64,000 nucleotides of DNA from Quercus robur (GCF_932294415.1 NC_065544.1:20497351-20561350); one strand, 5' to 3'; numbered from the stretch's first letter, positions 34,601 to 47,596 are shown. Program-made: numbers and translations. The notes: generated by a model not told the origin, from the letters alone.

Positions 34601-35218
34601 AGACCGGACATTGCTTTCAGTGTGGGCGTTTGTGCCGGGTACCAAGCTAATCCGAAGGAATCTCATCTGACTGCTGCTAAGCGAATCATTCGATATGTGA
34701 ATGGTACTGCAAACTATGGTCTGTGGTATTCAAAAGACTCAAATGCTTGTCTTGCTGGGTATTCAGATGCTGACTGGGCTGGCAGTGTAAACGATCGGAA
34801 AAGCACTTCAGGCGGCTGTTTTTATCTTGGTAACAATCTTGTTTCGTGGATGAGCAAGAAGCAGAATTCAGTGTCTCTATCTACTGCAGAAGCAGAATAC
34901 ATCGCTGCTGGAAGTTGCTGCACTCAGCTTCTTTGGATGAAGAAATTACTTCATGATTATGGAATTCCTCAAGAAACGATGTGTGTCTTCTGTGACAACA
35001 CCAGTGCCATCAATCTTTCCAAGAATCCTGTTCAGCATTCAAAATCCAAACACATAGAGATACGTTACCATTTCATTCGGGATTTGGTAGAGGAAAGAGT
35101 TGTGTGTCTTGAGTTCATACACACCGACAATCAAAAGGCGGATATCTTCACCAAGCCTCTCGATGGTCCACGGTTTGAATCACTCCGTAAGACCATTGGT
35201 GTTGGTACAATTCCTTGA
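31698..35218 (+). pseudogene. pol region of element B
   Basis: Domains in copia order are aspartic protease (DSGCSHHMTG), GAG-pre-integrase (LWHHRFGHAN with a downstream CVAC), integrase core (HVDLMGP, SDHGREFEN), an acidic linker, reverse transcriptase ([16 protein letters not shown]) and RNase H (SDADWAG, STAEAEYIA, DNTSAI). The integrase-before-RT order marks Ty1/copia. The frame is broken in this copy. Confidence 0.9.
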
Positions 35219-36279
35219 CTCTCTTGTGTGTTGTGTGCTTCACATATTTATAATATGATAAATCTATCTGTGGTGGGGCACACACCTTTTTGATTAGCTT
35301 TTTGTGCAACATGTTTCTTGTTTGTTTGTCCATTTGTGAATACTGTTGCTTCTTTTTATGTTTGTTCAATCATTTTTTCTTGTGTCAAAAATCCAAAAAT
35401 CACATAAAAATTAGAAAATCAAAAAGCTTGATTGACTTTGTTGAGTTTTGTCTCAAAACTTGTTTTGCCTTGTACCTTTGTGCTAATGGCTTTGTGCATT
35501 TTCGAGCATTGCTTGTTTTCATGCACTTTTATCACTGTGGGAAAAATCTTGAAATCTATGTGATTGTTGTAAATAGATCTTCAAACTTGTCATGAATGAT
35601 TAGTGAATGGTTATGTTGATCTTGAGACATGCATAGACTTGTGTCTATATATCTTCCCACTTTTTATTTTTGTTTTGCTAAAAAGAGCTCACCAAATGTA
35701 AATCTCCAAATGAAAAGAGATATTGAGCTGCAAAAGCCTGTCGCACATTCTAGTAATTGACTAGGAAAAAGGGTAAGCGACCTTATATTAAAAGTGAATG
35801 TTCATTCAAAAAGGCCAAAGGCCTGTTCTTCAAAGAGAAATGTTATATATCTCTCTCACAATGAGAGATGATTGCCTCAAAAGATCAAAAAGATCAAATG
35901 TTATGATTGAAAGTGGAGTCAAATGAAAAGCTCCAAGTTATGATTAATCAAATTGTGTGGGAGGTCATATATACATATTTCTATAATTGAGATGGGTCAC
36001 ATGATCTAGTGCTAATTGTGTATGCCTTGGTTGAATTGATCATTGAAGTTTCACATTAGACAAAGGACTATCTCATTGTTGATATCCACACACAACACAT
36101 AAGTTTATGTTCAATAAATGCCATATTCATTTGTGTGATTGTACTTGATGAAATGTGTTTTCACATGCTCAATCTTTGTTAATTCAAGCACAAAAAGATT
36201 TTTGAGTGTTTTAGGTGTTTTTGGAAAGTATTTTATTTGAAAAATCTGAAAATTTCAAAAAATCCAGTTTTGCCCTGTT

Positions 36280-36540
36280 TTGGCGGCTCAGTCGCGGGTA
36301 TGTCAAGTCGCTAGCCTCAGTCGCATCTTCGCTGGTCATTTTTGGCGACTTGTTCGTGAGTGGAAGGTCCAGTCGCGAGGTTCACTCAGAGATTTTCGCG
36401 GCTCAGCTCGCGACTCACTCGCGGGTAGACCTTCCAGTCGCGAAAAACACTTAGAAAAATTTTTCAACTTTTTGTCCTTGAGTGTTTTGGCGGCTTGATC
36501 TGGCGACTTCTTGGCGACTCGATTCAGTCGCGAAAATCAC
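36280..36540. repeat. TCGCGA-type motif array in element B
   Basis: Counterpart of the array of element A at 24480-24740. It has the words GTCGCGAG, GGCGACTT and CGCGGCTCAG and lies between pol and the accessory ORF leader. Confidence 0.8.
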
Positions 36541-37198
36541 GTGTTTTGGATAAACAGGGGCAGTTTTTAAACTTTTTATTTTTCCCTCGATCTTTTTGTG
36601 ACTATTCATTGTCTTTCTCATCTGCTCTTACACTTTGTCACCGTGCCTCCATTTTCGATCTCCAATACTTGTCTCTTTTCAGCTCAAAATCGTCGACTAA
36701 CAGGTAAGGGTTTCTGTCCTGCACTCTATTTTACTTGTTGTTATGGTTTTCCCTCTGGTTTATTCACATTTGATTGTGATTTTGTGATGGGTTTTTAGCT
36801 CAACTATTATTCTTTGTTCATGCTTTGCTTGGATGCTTGTGTTTCTGTTTTTGAGCTAGTTTATGTTGGTGGTTGTGTTCTTCATCATGTGCTTAGCTAG
36901 GGTTAGCTATTTTTGTCTGATCTGCTGTTGAAATCGTGTTTCACTATGATCCTGTGTGGTATCATGTTGATGTGTTGTTGAATTTGGTCCTTTTCCAGCT
37001 GATTATGTGTTTCTATTTGGTCTCCCTATACTGTGTAGTTCAAATTTGGGCCATTGGTGTCCCTCATTGCTATTTTCTGACCATTCTCATCCAGCTATTA
37101 GGGTTTCTTCATTGTCCCTAAAATTTCACTAACCCACTGCTAATTTAGTTTGTTGGATTGTGTTCTGTCATTTCCTTTGTTCATAATGCAGTCTAGTC

Positions 37199-38293
37199 AT
37201 GTTGCCTTTCAAGAAAGCTGCTATGAAAGGAGGTAGTTCCATAGGGAAGGAACCAGTAATTGATGTTGATGATTATCCACCTCAGCCAAAAGGGACTCGC
37301 TCTTCATCAAGGAGATTCGATCCCAACAAGTTCAGATCTTATGCAGCCTATCAGTCATATGAGAATTTCTTTCTACATGCCACACCATTACTAGAAAGAG
37401 CTTTGGATTAGTCCTCACTTCATGACACTGACATTCCGAAATGGTTTGCTCACAAGGATTGGAATTACCTTCTATCTGATCCGGATGACGTGTATGAAGA
37501 GTTAGTAAAAGAATTTTATGCTAACGCAATTGTGGAAGGAGATGAACTTAAGTGCTGGGTTCGGAACAAGAGCTTTTCTGTCTCTCCTACATATCTGGCA
37601 GAAATTCTTCACATCAACAGACCCATTTTCCGACATTCCCCAGTCTATGATGATCTCTGTCTTGATGAGGAGCTTCTCAAAGAAAGTCTTGGTCAAGACT
37701 TGGAGTTCTCATCCAATGGCAAATCCATCAGTGTTTCCTCCCTTTCTCCAAAGCTGAGAGTGCTTACAATTGTGATGTTTCACAATTTGTACCCCCTATC
37801 AAGCACTGGGTATATGAACCTCGGACGTGCTTTGTTTCTTCATGATCTAATCCCTGACGTGGAAATAGACATCTGTGCTCATATCTTTCATGTTCTGCGC
37901 AAAACGGTTCTTCGAAATGAGTCTCGGATATGTGTTCCTTTCTGCAGTCTCATTTCACGGATCTTGAAGCTAAAGGGAATTTATCCAACGGCTGATGAAA
38001 CTCCTCTCTCCAAACCAAGTCCAATCAACATGCGTACATTCAATGCAAGCGTTGGACATAGTCGGAAGAGAGCCAAACCAGAATCTTCTGCATCTCACAG
38101 TGACTCTCAGTTTAGCACTCTCTCCCTAGATGAGAAACTTGGTCGCATTGTTTCCTCTGTCCACGAGTTGAACACAAAGGTGTCTGGACTCACAGCTTCT
38201 CTACACCATCACAGCACTCGATGGGATATGAAGCTTACTTCTCTTCAAGCTCAATTGGATCAAATTCAGAGAAAGCTAGAAGAGGATGACTAG
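37199..38293 (+). pseudogene. Accessory ORF of element B
   Basis: Nearly identical to the 364-residue ORF of element A over its whole length, with the same LVKEFYANA and CWVRNKSFSVS motifs and the same coiled-coil end. It is broken in this copy. Confidence 0.8.
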
Positions 38294-39028
38294 CCTATTC
38301 CATGACAAAAAGGGGGAGTGAATGGGCATGATCAAAGGGGGAGAATATTACTTAAGGGGGAGTGTCTTTACATTCTTTTTCAGTTTCATTTTTTTCTTTA
38401 AGTTGATATATTGTGTTTTGTAAACTGTTATTCAGGATGTTTTTGCTTTGTACCCATGTGCTTTTGTAAGCTTTTAGGGTTATTGTTTTATGCATAGTTT
38501 GTAGGCTTTATGGTATGTACCTTGCTTAGTGTAGCCTTTATGCTATGTTGAAATCAGTACTTTAATCTAAATGTTCTGCATTTTGGTTTATGTACTGTCA
38601 CTCTTGTGCCCTTGTAGGATTGTTCCTAGATGCATATGTCTTGTGTGTTATGCATTGGTTGAGTGTTGAGCATACAAGTGTCTTGCCTTGTGCTTGTTAA
38701 CTTGTATGTTCTTGTGTTCATTCCAAGTGTGAATGAGCACTGTGATCACTACCTTGTGGTGTTCACTTGGTTGATCAAGCCATGGTTTGTTTATTAACTC
38801 CATCTTTGCTTGATCTCATATTTGCATGTTTCATATGCATTTATAATTTTCTGCTTACAATGATCATGGTGTATTGTTGTGTTTCAGGAGTATTATGTTC
38901 ATATGATTCAAGTGCTTCACAGCTTCTAGAGTTAGGTGTGAGTGAGTTTTGTTCAACTGTTCCCAACTCACATGTTAAATCTAGAGTCTGTTTTAGGGTT
39001 TTGTCACGGAATAGCCAAAGGGGGAGAT

Positions 39029-40139
39029 TGTAAGGTTGAATTTATTCAACCATCTAATTGGCTTTATTCCGTGCCAAATTTGCTTGTAATTCAGCATTTA
39101 GTAACCCTGTATTTAGGTGGGTTTGTTGTAAGGGTAGTGAGTGAGATAGAGTGAAGTTTGCTCAAGAGTGTGCAAGAAAACAGAGACTCGCGGCTGGGAC
39201 TCGCGGGTGGACTCGCGGCTGCAAGCCGCCAGAAGCTGCACACGTGCCAAGCATGCTGGAAGATGAACAGTCATGCTAGTTGGAGCACTACAGGACAAAA
39301 CAGGACAACTGGCCATACGGTTAACTCGCGACTGGATCTCGCGACTTGGTCAAGCCGCGAGGTCAAGCCGCGAGCCACCCCTGTTTTGTAAAACCTGACG
39401 TTTCACATTCCTCTCCCACTCCAGTATAAATACCCCTTTAACCCACGATTGAAAGAGAGCTTCCAGAGAGAATTTTGAGAGAGAAACCCTAAAGAAAAAA
39501 CCAGATTGCTTCACCCACAATCTATACCTTAGAGTCTCTTCAAATTCCCTTACTCTCTTCCTCTCCATTGTCAAATCCTTGAGAGGCATTATACCAAACC
39601 TGGTTCTCACCATCATCATCACTGTGAGACAGTCGTTTGGATTTCTGGGAAGCAGTTAGGAAGGAACCAATCTTCATTGGTTGATGCTATGGTCTAGTAG
39701 CAAAATCCGGGAAGCTAGAAATGAAAAAGGTTCGGCGTAACCTTGTTGGAGCAAGAAGCTTGGAGGGCTTAGGTGCACTGGGTAGATTAGGCTTGGAGGG
39801 TCTATTGCTGTCCTTGTATCCCAACTGTATTTTCTAGTGGATTGATTACCGCTTGGAGGGCGGCGGAGAGGTTTTTCGCCGAGGACTTCGGTTTCCTCTT
39901 CGATAACACATCGCGTGTTGTCTTTGTGTTTGCATCTTCCTTCCTCTCTATCTTTGCCTTTATTTTATCTGCTGTGGTTTTATTTTGTTATGGCTTAGAT
40001 AGTTGTTTAACCAATTTCATATTATAGCATGTGTTAAGTTTCCGCACACTTGTTGTTTGACATATTGCTTGATTTGGTTAAGTTGCTTTTTGGGGGTCTA
40101 AACGTTCAAAGGTGTTTTGTACACGTTTTTGAACTTTCA
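39029..40139 (+). repeat. 3' LTR of element B
   Basis: 1111 bp directly after the GGGGGAGAT tract, followed by the target duplication TTCTT. Host sequence then resumes with the peroxidase 3' flank (TATTTATTGGC), as in units 1 and 3. Confidence 0.92.
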
Positions 40140-40299
40140 TTCTTTATTTATTGGCATAAGCCAATAGATCAAGGGTCCTTGAGAAAGATTTTCAGTTTAA
40201 TAACGAAAAGTAATTTTGACTTTACTACATGCGCTAGCTGATCATAGCTTACGATCAAACACAAAAAAGTAAATTTTTTTTTTTTTTTAAATATATAGT

Positions 40300-43200
40300 G
40301 TCTGCTCTGATAGTAGCACTCTCGAGCTACTATCAAGAGTAATGATGACGACACCTGCTCCTCCCCTCTTTTATGTCAATGATCCATCCATTGGATTGTC
40401 TCTTCCTGGTTTTCTCAATCTTTGGGCATGGTAAACTTTGCTATGAAGTCTGCCAGTGCTTGGGAATTTATGGCCACCCTAGGTTTGTACTCGATGTCGA
40501 ATTGACTGAGCTGGATGGCCCACTGTATCCTTAATCCTGTGGCTTCGGGTTTATTCATTTCTTTCTTGATGGACTGGTTTGTCATTACTTTGATCGGGTT
40601 CGCCTGAAAGTATGGATGAAGCTTCCAAGAGGCCACTATCAGGGTGAATGTGATCTTTTCCATACGTGGGTATTTGGCCTTAGCCCCTTAGAAAGCCTGG
40701 TTGACATAATACACCGGGCGCTGCACTCTTTGTTCTTCCCTAGTTAACGCTGTGCTCACCGCAGTTGTGGATACTACCCAATACAGGAACATGTCCTCAC
40801 CTTCCTTTGATGGGCTTAGGAGTGGAGGGTTGCTCAAGTAGCACTTCAGTTCTTGGAATGCTGCTACACACTCATCCGTCCAAATGCGTAGACTTCACAG
40901 ATCTAAACGATGCCTACCCCAAAGATAGCTTCCCTTTGCCTAGGATCAACTAGCTCATTGACTCAACAGCAGAGCATAAACTCCTCACCTTCATGGACGC
41001 TTTCTAGAGGTACAACCAGATACAAATGGTTGAGGAAGATTAGGAGAAAACGGTTTTCATCACTAGCTAGGGACTTTATTGCTACAAGGCCATACCCTTT
41101 GAGTTGAAGAACGCAGGGGCTACATACAAGAGGTTGGTAAACTAGATGTTCAACAAATAGATCGGGAGAAACGTAGAAGTGTATGTGGATGATATGCTCG
41201 TCAAGGGCAGGGAAGAAGAAAGTCATCTGGACGACCTTAACGAAACCTTTGATACACTAAGGCAGTACAGTACGAAGTTGAACAAGACCAAATGCACATT
41301 CGGAGTATCCTTGGGAAAATTCCTCAACTTCATGGTATCACAAAGGGGAATAGAAGCCAATCCAGAGAAAGTGAAGGCCATCCTCGAGATGTCATCACCA
41401 AAGATGGTCAAGGAGGTACAATCACTCACGGGAAGGATTGCGGCCCTCAATAGGTTCGTCTCTAGAGCCACAGATAAGTGTCTTCCTTCCTTCAAAACCC
41501 TGAAGCGTAATTTGTCCACTTCATCCATTATTGTCTTGTTCTGTTCAGGGGCGAAAACCATTCTTCTCTATTCGATTGGTTTTCTTTCGGGATCTACCTT
41601 TAGGTGATGCGGAATGATACTTGCTGGTATGCTAGGCATATCCTCATGGCTCCATGCGAACACATCCAGGTTGCTCTTAAAAAAACTTATGATTTTTTCT
41701 TTCGTCAAGGGATCCAGGTTCGTCCCTACTTTAGTTGTCTTCATTGGTTCCCTTTCCACTAACTCGATTGTTTCCAGAGCTTCCATGACCTCTGATGTCT
41801 TCTCCTTGATCATCCATGTATGGTTTTCCTTTAAGGCCAACACTGCCTGATAGCACTCTCGAGCTAGTACCTAGTCCCCTTTTATCTCTCCAACTCCCTG
41901 TTCCATTGGGAACTTCACCTTCAAGCAATAGGTAGATGTGGCTGCTTTCCAACGATTAAGAGTAGGCCTCCCTATGATGACATTATAGGACAAGGGGGAG
42001 TCTACTACCAAGAAATTGTGTTGGTTAGTTACCTGGAGAGGGTATAAGCTAGCTGTGACCATCAACGTTACTATCCCTCTTGGGTACACCTTGTCTCGAC
42101 TGAAATTGACGAGGGGAGATTTGAACGGACGAAGTTTCTTCGGGTCTACCTTCAACTGTTGAAAAGTAGAGAGGTAAATGATGTCTGCTAAGCTCCCGTT
42201 ATCTACCAGTACTCGTCTGGTGTTGAAGCCTTCTATCATGAGCATAATGATTAGGGGGTTGTCTTGTGGCTGCTTCATTCCTCGAGCATCCTCTTTGAAA
42301 AAGACTATATCTAAGTTTTCCCTTCTTCGGTGTTTGGATGGGCATATCGTATGGACACTGTTTACTTGTCTCTGCTGTGACTTATTAAGGGACTTGAACG
42401 ATCCTCCCGCAATATGTCCTCCATTGATCATCATTATTTCTCCTATGGCGTCCCTTGGGCGATCTTGTGGATGATCTTTATTCCTGGGTTTTTCATCCGA
42501 TCTTGCCCGTGCCACTTGCTTTGCCTGACCTGGTCTGTCCTTCCTCACAAATTATTGTGACTTTCCTTTTTGGATTAATTTTTCTATTTCTTCTTTCAAA
42601 TCCCTGCAATCCTCCGTGTAATGGCCATGATCTTTGTGGAAATAGCAATACTTCTTCTTGTCGCGAATGTTAAGCAAGGAGTGTAGCAGTTTTGGCCATT
42701 TAAGGGCATGGTCGTCTTTGATCTACATCAAAATCTTGTTAATAGACATAACTAAGGGAGTAAAATTTACCGTCCTTGAAAGCTTATCGTCACCCCTATT
42801 GATGGAGTCTCGGCTAGACGAAGGGGAGCTTCTCTCCCTCTTTCTACCTCTTTGCACGTCTCGGGTGCTTCTTCTTTCCTTTTGTGGACCCTTATGTTCA
42901 ATTGCAGCCAAAGCATCTTCAACGTTCATATATTTTTGGGCCTTCAACAATTTCTCTATCATTGATCCAGGGGGACTTTTTGCAAGTGCAACCACAAAAT
43001 CCTTTGACTTCAAGCCAGCATTAAACATAGTTAGTTGCACTTTGTCTTCCACCTTGCCTACCTCCAACACTTCCTTGTTAAATCTTTTCACATAAGATCT
43101 CAATGACTCCCCTTCTCCTTGCTTGATTGTGAGGAGGTGATCTGCTGGTCTTTTTTGACGTTGACCACCAACGAAGTGGCAAACAAAGGAGTTGCTGAGT

Positions 43201-44304
43201 TGCTCGAAGTTGTCAATGGATGAACGAGTGAGTTTGTTAAACCATACTCTCGCGGCCCCCTTAAGGGTGGTCGGGAAAGACCTACGTAGAATTTCATTGA
43301 GGTTTTGATGTAAACTTAAGGTCATCTTGAAGGTCGATATATGATCCAGAGGGTCCCTCAAACCATTGAACAACTCGAGCGGGGGGAGACGAAACTTGAG
43401 TGGCAGGGGGCATTCCAGGACACTAGGGGTGAATGGAGAGTCAGTTTTTTTCACCATCCCATCCAACTTCTTGTCCATCTTCTCCTTCATCACATTCTCG
43501 ACCTTGTCCATTTCCTTCCGCATGCTCTTCAAGAGGTCATTGCTAGCTCTATCTGATGGGTTTGCCCTTATTAACCCATCTCTCCTATTGTTGTTTTCTT
43601 CGTTTTCATTCCTGTTGACGTCATGATTTTCCTCTTATTGCAGCTGCAACCTCATCTCCTGATTCTGCCTGGTTAGTTATTCCACATTGGCTGTGATTGC
43701 CTGGATTTGTAGGGCCAAGGCTATTGGAACATGAGATGCATCAGATTTCATCTGGGCGTCACAGAGGTTAAAGCTACATTTTCAAACTGAGGTTTAAGAA
43801 ATTTCCCACAGACGGCGCCAAAATGATGATGCCAAAATCGTTAGTCGAGGTGATTGTCTAGATGGAAGGTGACTCAGGATCGCCCAAATGCCTACAAAAG
43901 AGAAAGATTCAAGCTGGAAAGGTCATCGGTGTGGTGCCAACCACTAGGCCTTTGATGATAAAGTCAGATGACTATGAAAAGAATGGCCAATGGCTCTATC
44001 TGTGTTGTGAGTATAAGAATAAAGACAAAAAAAAATGTACCTCCCTTGGGGCTTTGTGTTACCTATATATATGGCTTTCTTTTCTAGCCCGGGGGCATTC
44101 AATAGCAGTATCAATGTCATTCTTGTAACGCCTCTGAATGGTTTGAAAGAGAAGATTCGGTGTCTCCTCACCATTTGTGCTACTTATTGTTGATGTGTAA
44201 CGGCATTCTATTTCTTGTGGCTTAAATGGCTTTTCCCTTCGTCTAGCGTGGACTCGCCTAGACAAAGGAAATTTATTGGACTCATCAGTTTTCCACATAA
44301 AACA
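40300..44304 (-). mobile_element. Ty3/gypsy fossil, Tat-like, 3'-truncated (unit 2)
   Basis: Same fragment as in unit 1. Parts: 5' LTR (43824-44304), gag (about 42560-43620), protease region (41871-42548, with [15 protein letters not shown]), RT, RNase H (about 40415-40880). Part of the RT region (about 40890-41505) lies on the plus strand here, opposite to the rest. Broken. Confidence 0.83.
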
Positions 44305-44849
44305 ATTTGTTCTTCATTCTTTGCTTTCATTACAAACATCCATGATACTCTAATACGTATCATTGATCTGCCAATGACAACCAAATGTATGAATAGTTAA
44401 CGAATCAAAACCCAGTGCCTCATTAAATGTTCTTTAAGTTATAACTATCATGTACACCAGGTTTACACAGCAATATTAAATCTTAAAATACAAAATAAGG
44501 TAAGCTAATCTCGGTAACTAATAATTGATCAAAAACTAATAACTAAGCTATTGCCTCTTTCTTTTAACCTTTATTTTATTCCATTCAATATCAGTACCTA
44601 TGTTCCACGTATAGTTGAAAAAAATTCCAGGGATTGGAGAGAGAGAGAGTTTTCTTAACACTAAATAGTTTAGGAGTCTCTTTTGATAATTTTCTTAGGG
44701 ATTGATTTGGAATATGCTCTTTAATCCTTTTTTCATGCAGTTATATATATATTATTGATATACACTTGGCAAAAAAAAGAAAAAAAAAAACTTTTCACAA
44801 CTTTTTGAGTTTTGTAAATTACAAATAGCTCTAACATTATGTTCATAAT

Positions 44850-44888
<39 letters not shown>

Positions 44889-45323
44889 CATGCTTCGATC
44901 CAGCTAGTGGCGGCTCTATATTATAGTCAAGGTGTTCAAACTAACACCTTGAATTTGAAAAAAAAATTATATACTAAACTAACTTAATTTTATTAATTTG
45001 CATATTTTTTAAGTGATCTTGATATATATATATATAATTTCTTTTTTTATTAAATTTTTTTATAATTTAAGTTCCTTAGTGACTATCTTAGCAGACTATC
45101 TTAACAGAGGTGCCATTGTTTTGATCAGAATATGCTATTATAGTAAGTTTTGAAAAGTGTGTATACGTAGCCTCCTCTTTTCAATCTCATCTATTAGTAT
45201 AAAACAAATAGACATGAAATATTGTGTGTACACCTAGTTTGCCATGTTAAAAATGTTACTAACAACACTAAAGTTGATTCCATAAATTCAAATATATATA
45301 TATATATATATATATTTATTTAT
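44305..45323. other. AT-rich spacer, unit 2
   Basis: Same spacer as 14558-15598. The (AG)n run is short here (about 44636-44650) and the (TA)n runs differ in length. No gene is seen. Confidence 0.65.
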
Positions 45324-45677
45324 TGTTGGGAGGACCACAATTTGACTTCCTACAAACACTTTAAAAATAGACCCTCGTAATGTGATGTCGAATGTCATAA
45401 AAGATTTGAATGTGCTTTTCTCATGACTAATTGGTTTTGAAGTGGAATGGTACAACTTATGGTCCGAAAAATGGTATTAGAGCTAAAGTCATGGGCTTGT
45501 GTCACAGGAGTGTCATTATGAGGGAGGGATTGTTGGGGGGGACCACAATTTGACTCCCTACAACCACTCTAAAAACAGGCCCGCGTGATGTGATGTCGAA
45601 TGCCATAAAAGATTTGAATGTACTTTCCTCATCACCAATTGGTTTTGAGGTGGAACGGCATAACTCACGATCTGACA
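45324..45677 (+). mobile_element. TRIM, unit 2
   Basis: Same structure as the unit 1 copy: direct terminal repeats starting TGTTGGG, the primer-like TGGTATTAGAGC near 45472, the purine tract GAGGGAGGGATT, and a right end TCTGACA. It is followed by AT-rich spacer (45678-46757) with a long T run (46383-46415) and no gene. Confidence 0.75.
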
Positions 45678-46378
45678 TATATATATATATATATATATTA
45701 ATAAGTAAAACTTAGAGAAAGTTCAAGTAGAATTTGAAATTATAATAAAATTTTGAGACATGTGTCTAAATTTTTGTGGAGACCACACCATAATTATCCA
45801 CTTAAATTTTTTAATTTTTATCTCGAGTGAGTTAACGAGTGCAAAATACTAATAATTTAATATTAATGAACTATAAATTTTTTTAAAAAAAAAACCAATC
45901 ACATATACTCAATAAAAGTCACCACATAATAAGCATCATATCTTATTAAAAATTAGAAAAAAAATGATCATAATTAGTATTAAATTTTGGTAAGAATTTT
46001 AATATGTAACTAATTACGTTTGCTTTTCAAAAAAAATAATTTGACTAATTATATACATTTTTTATGATAAAAATTGTGTTTAATTTTAAATGTATCTATA
46101 CGTATGCATGTGTTATATACTATTTTAAAAAAATAATTAGACTAATTATTTATATTTTTATAATAAAAATTTTATTTAATTTTAAATGCATCTATGCGTT
46201 TGCATGAATTACATGTTAGTGATACTAATGCTAGAAACCAAAAAAAAAAAAAAAAAAATCATAATATTTTAACAATGATTAAATTATAAGTTGCAATTAG
46301 TAACATGATTTTTATATGGGCTTACCAAAGAGACAATTTCCATCTACAGCATTTTAATAGTTGTGTAATAAAGAAATG

Positions 46379-46417
<39 letters not shown>

Positions 46418-46757
46418 ATCTTCCCACTTGTCTATAATATATATAAAATCCAAATATTTAATTTTTATATTGACTTCTTCTAATATTTATACATAAATGT
46501 TTGCAAGCTCACATTTCCACATCATCATTCTTGTATATAATTTTAATTTAGATTAAATTCTATAAGGATCACAACCCCATATATTTACACCCTTTAATAA
46601 AATCTTTCTACATCATATATGGTAGACCAAATAGTTCCACATATAAATATAATAAAATAATACTTACTAAAATCATCATAATTATTAAATTTTATATTTA
46701 AAAAAATAAAGAGAGAAAGAAACATATTATGTCAATAAATTATTGATTGGTTCAAAT

Positions 46758-47582
46758 TGTTAGGTTTTAAAAGTTTAGAACGAATGGCAAACTGTAAGCA
46801 CAAACTTGTCTAAGTATAGATCTTAGAGTCTATAGAGTTTATTAGACAATGCTCAAGGTGTTACAAGTCAGAACACAAGAACATTTAAGCTGTAGAAAGG
46901 AGAATTCAAATTCAATGAAATCCGACCGATCGAAAATGTGATCCGACCGATCGAAAATCAAAGAATTCAAATTCTATGAAATCTGACTGATCAAAAATTA
47001 GATTCGACCGATTGAAAATTGTCGACGTGAAATTTCTGTAGAATTTTATTTCAGCCCAAACTCTGCTTAAATGTTTTAGGTTTCAAGTGAAACACTTCTA
47101 GTATATAAAGGAAAACCCTAACTACGTTTTCAGGGGTTTTTGAGAGACTTTGGAGATGCTCTTGTGAGATTTAAAAGGTATTGTGCCTTCCTCTTTCAAA
47201 GTCACTATCGGAAATCATTTTCTTATCATTAGATATGGTAGATCTGAAGTTGCTGCAATAAGATCAACAACTGTTAATGATCTAAACTTTCAAGGGTGGT
47301 CTTGGAGTCACAAACTAGAGAGTTTACGTTGCTAAAACCTTTGAGTGGGATCTCAAAGTCAGAAGTAAGGAGGCTTGTGTTGCTGTAAATCCAAGAAGAG
47401 AAGAAGCTCGTGGATTCGGAGCTTACACATGATTGTGTCAGTAAGTTACTACTGGAGGTAGCAATAGATTTAGGGTTAAATCTGATTGTAAAAACTCAAT
47501 TCTCTTATAGTGGATTTGGTTTACCTTGAGGATAGTTAGGTCAAATCCTCTCCTGATTTTTACCTTGAAATGGTTTGTTTCA
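46758..47582 (+). repeat. Solo LTR, family X (unit 2)
   Basis: Starts TGTTAGGTTT and ends TTGTTTCA. It carries one more GACCGATCGAAAAT-type word than unit 1 (about 46920-47025). Confidence 0.7.
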
Positions 47583-47596
47583 TTGGTTTTCCTTGG

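Larger units (their letters stand above)
30520..40139 (+). mobile_element. Sirevirus-like Ty1/copia fossil B (9.62 kb)
   Basis: Same family as A, opposite strand. Target duplications are TTCTT (30515-30519 and 40140-40144). LTRs are 30520-31630 and 39029-40139, 1111 bp each. The primer site TGGTATCAGAGC is at 31633-31644 and the purine tract at 39013-39028. Parts: a pol region with protease, integrase, RT and RNase H (31698-35218), the motif array (36280-36540) and the accessory ORF (37199-38293). No gag is seen. The LTRs differ at about 15 sites by eye (near 1.4%), younger than A. The element is broken, with a handful of breaks. Confidence 0.93.

Noticed and set aside
39113-39391. Open frames on both strands within the family A/B LTRs (for example 39158-39391 plus, 39113-39316 minus)
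   Set aside because: They recur in all four LTR copies because the CG-rich cluster lacks stops. The protein has no family and codon use is not convincing.
20861-40139. Elements A and B acting as one composite transposon carrying peroxidase 2
   Set aside because: Each has its own perfect target duplication (ACCTC, TTCTT) and its own LTR divergence, so they inserted separately.
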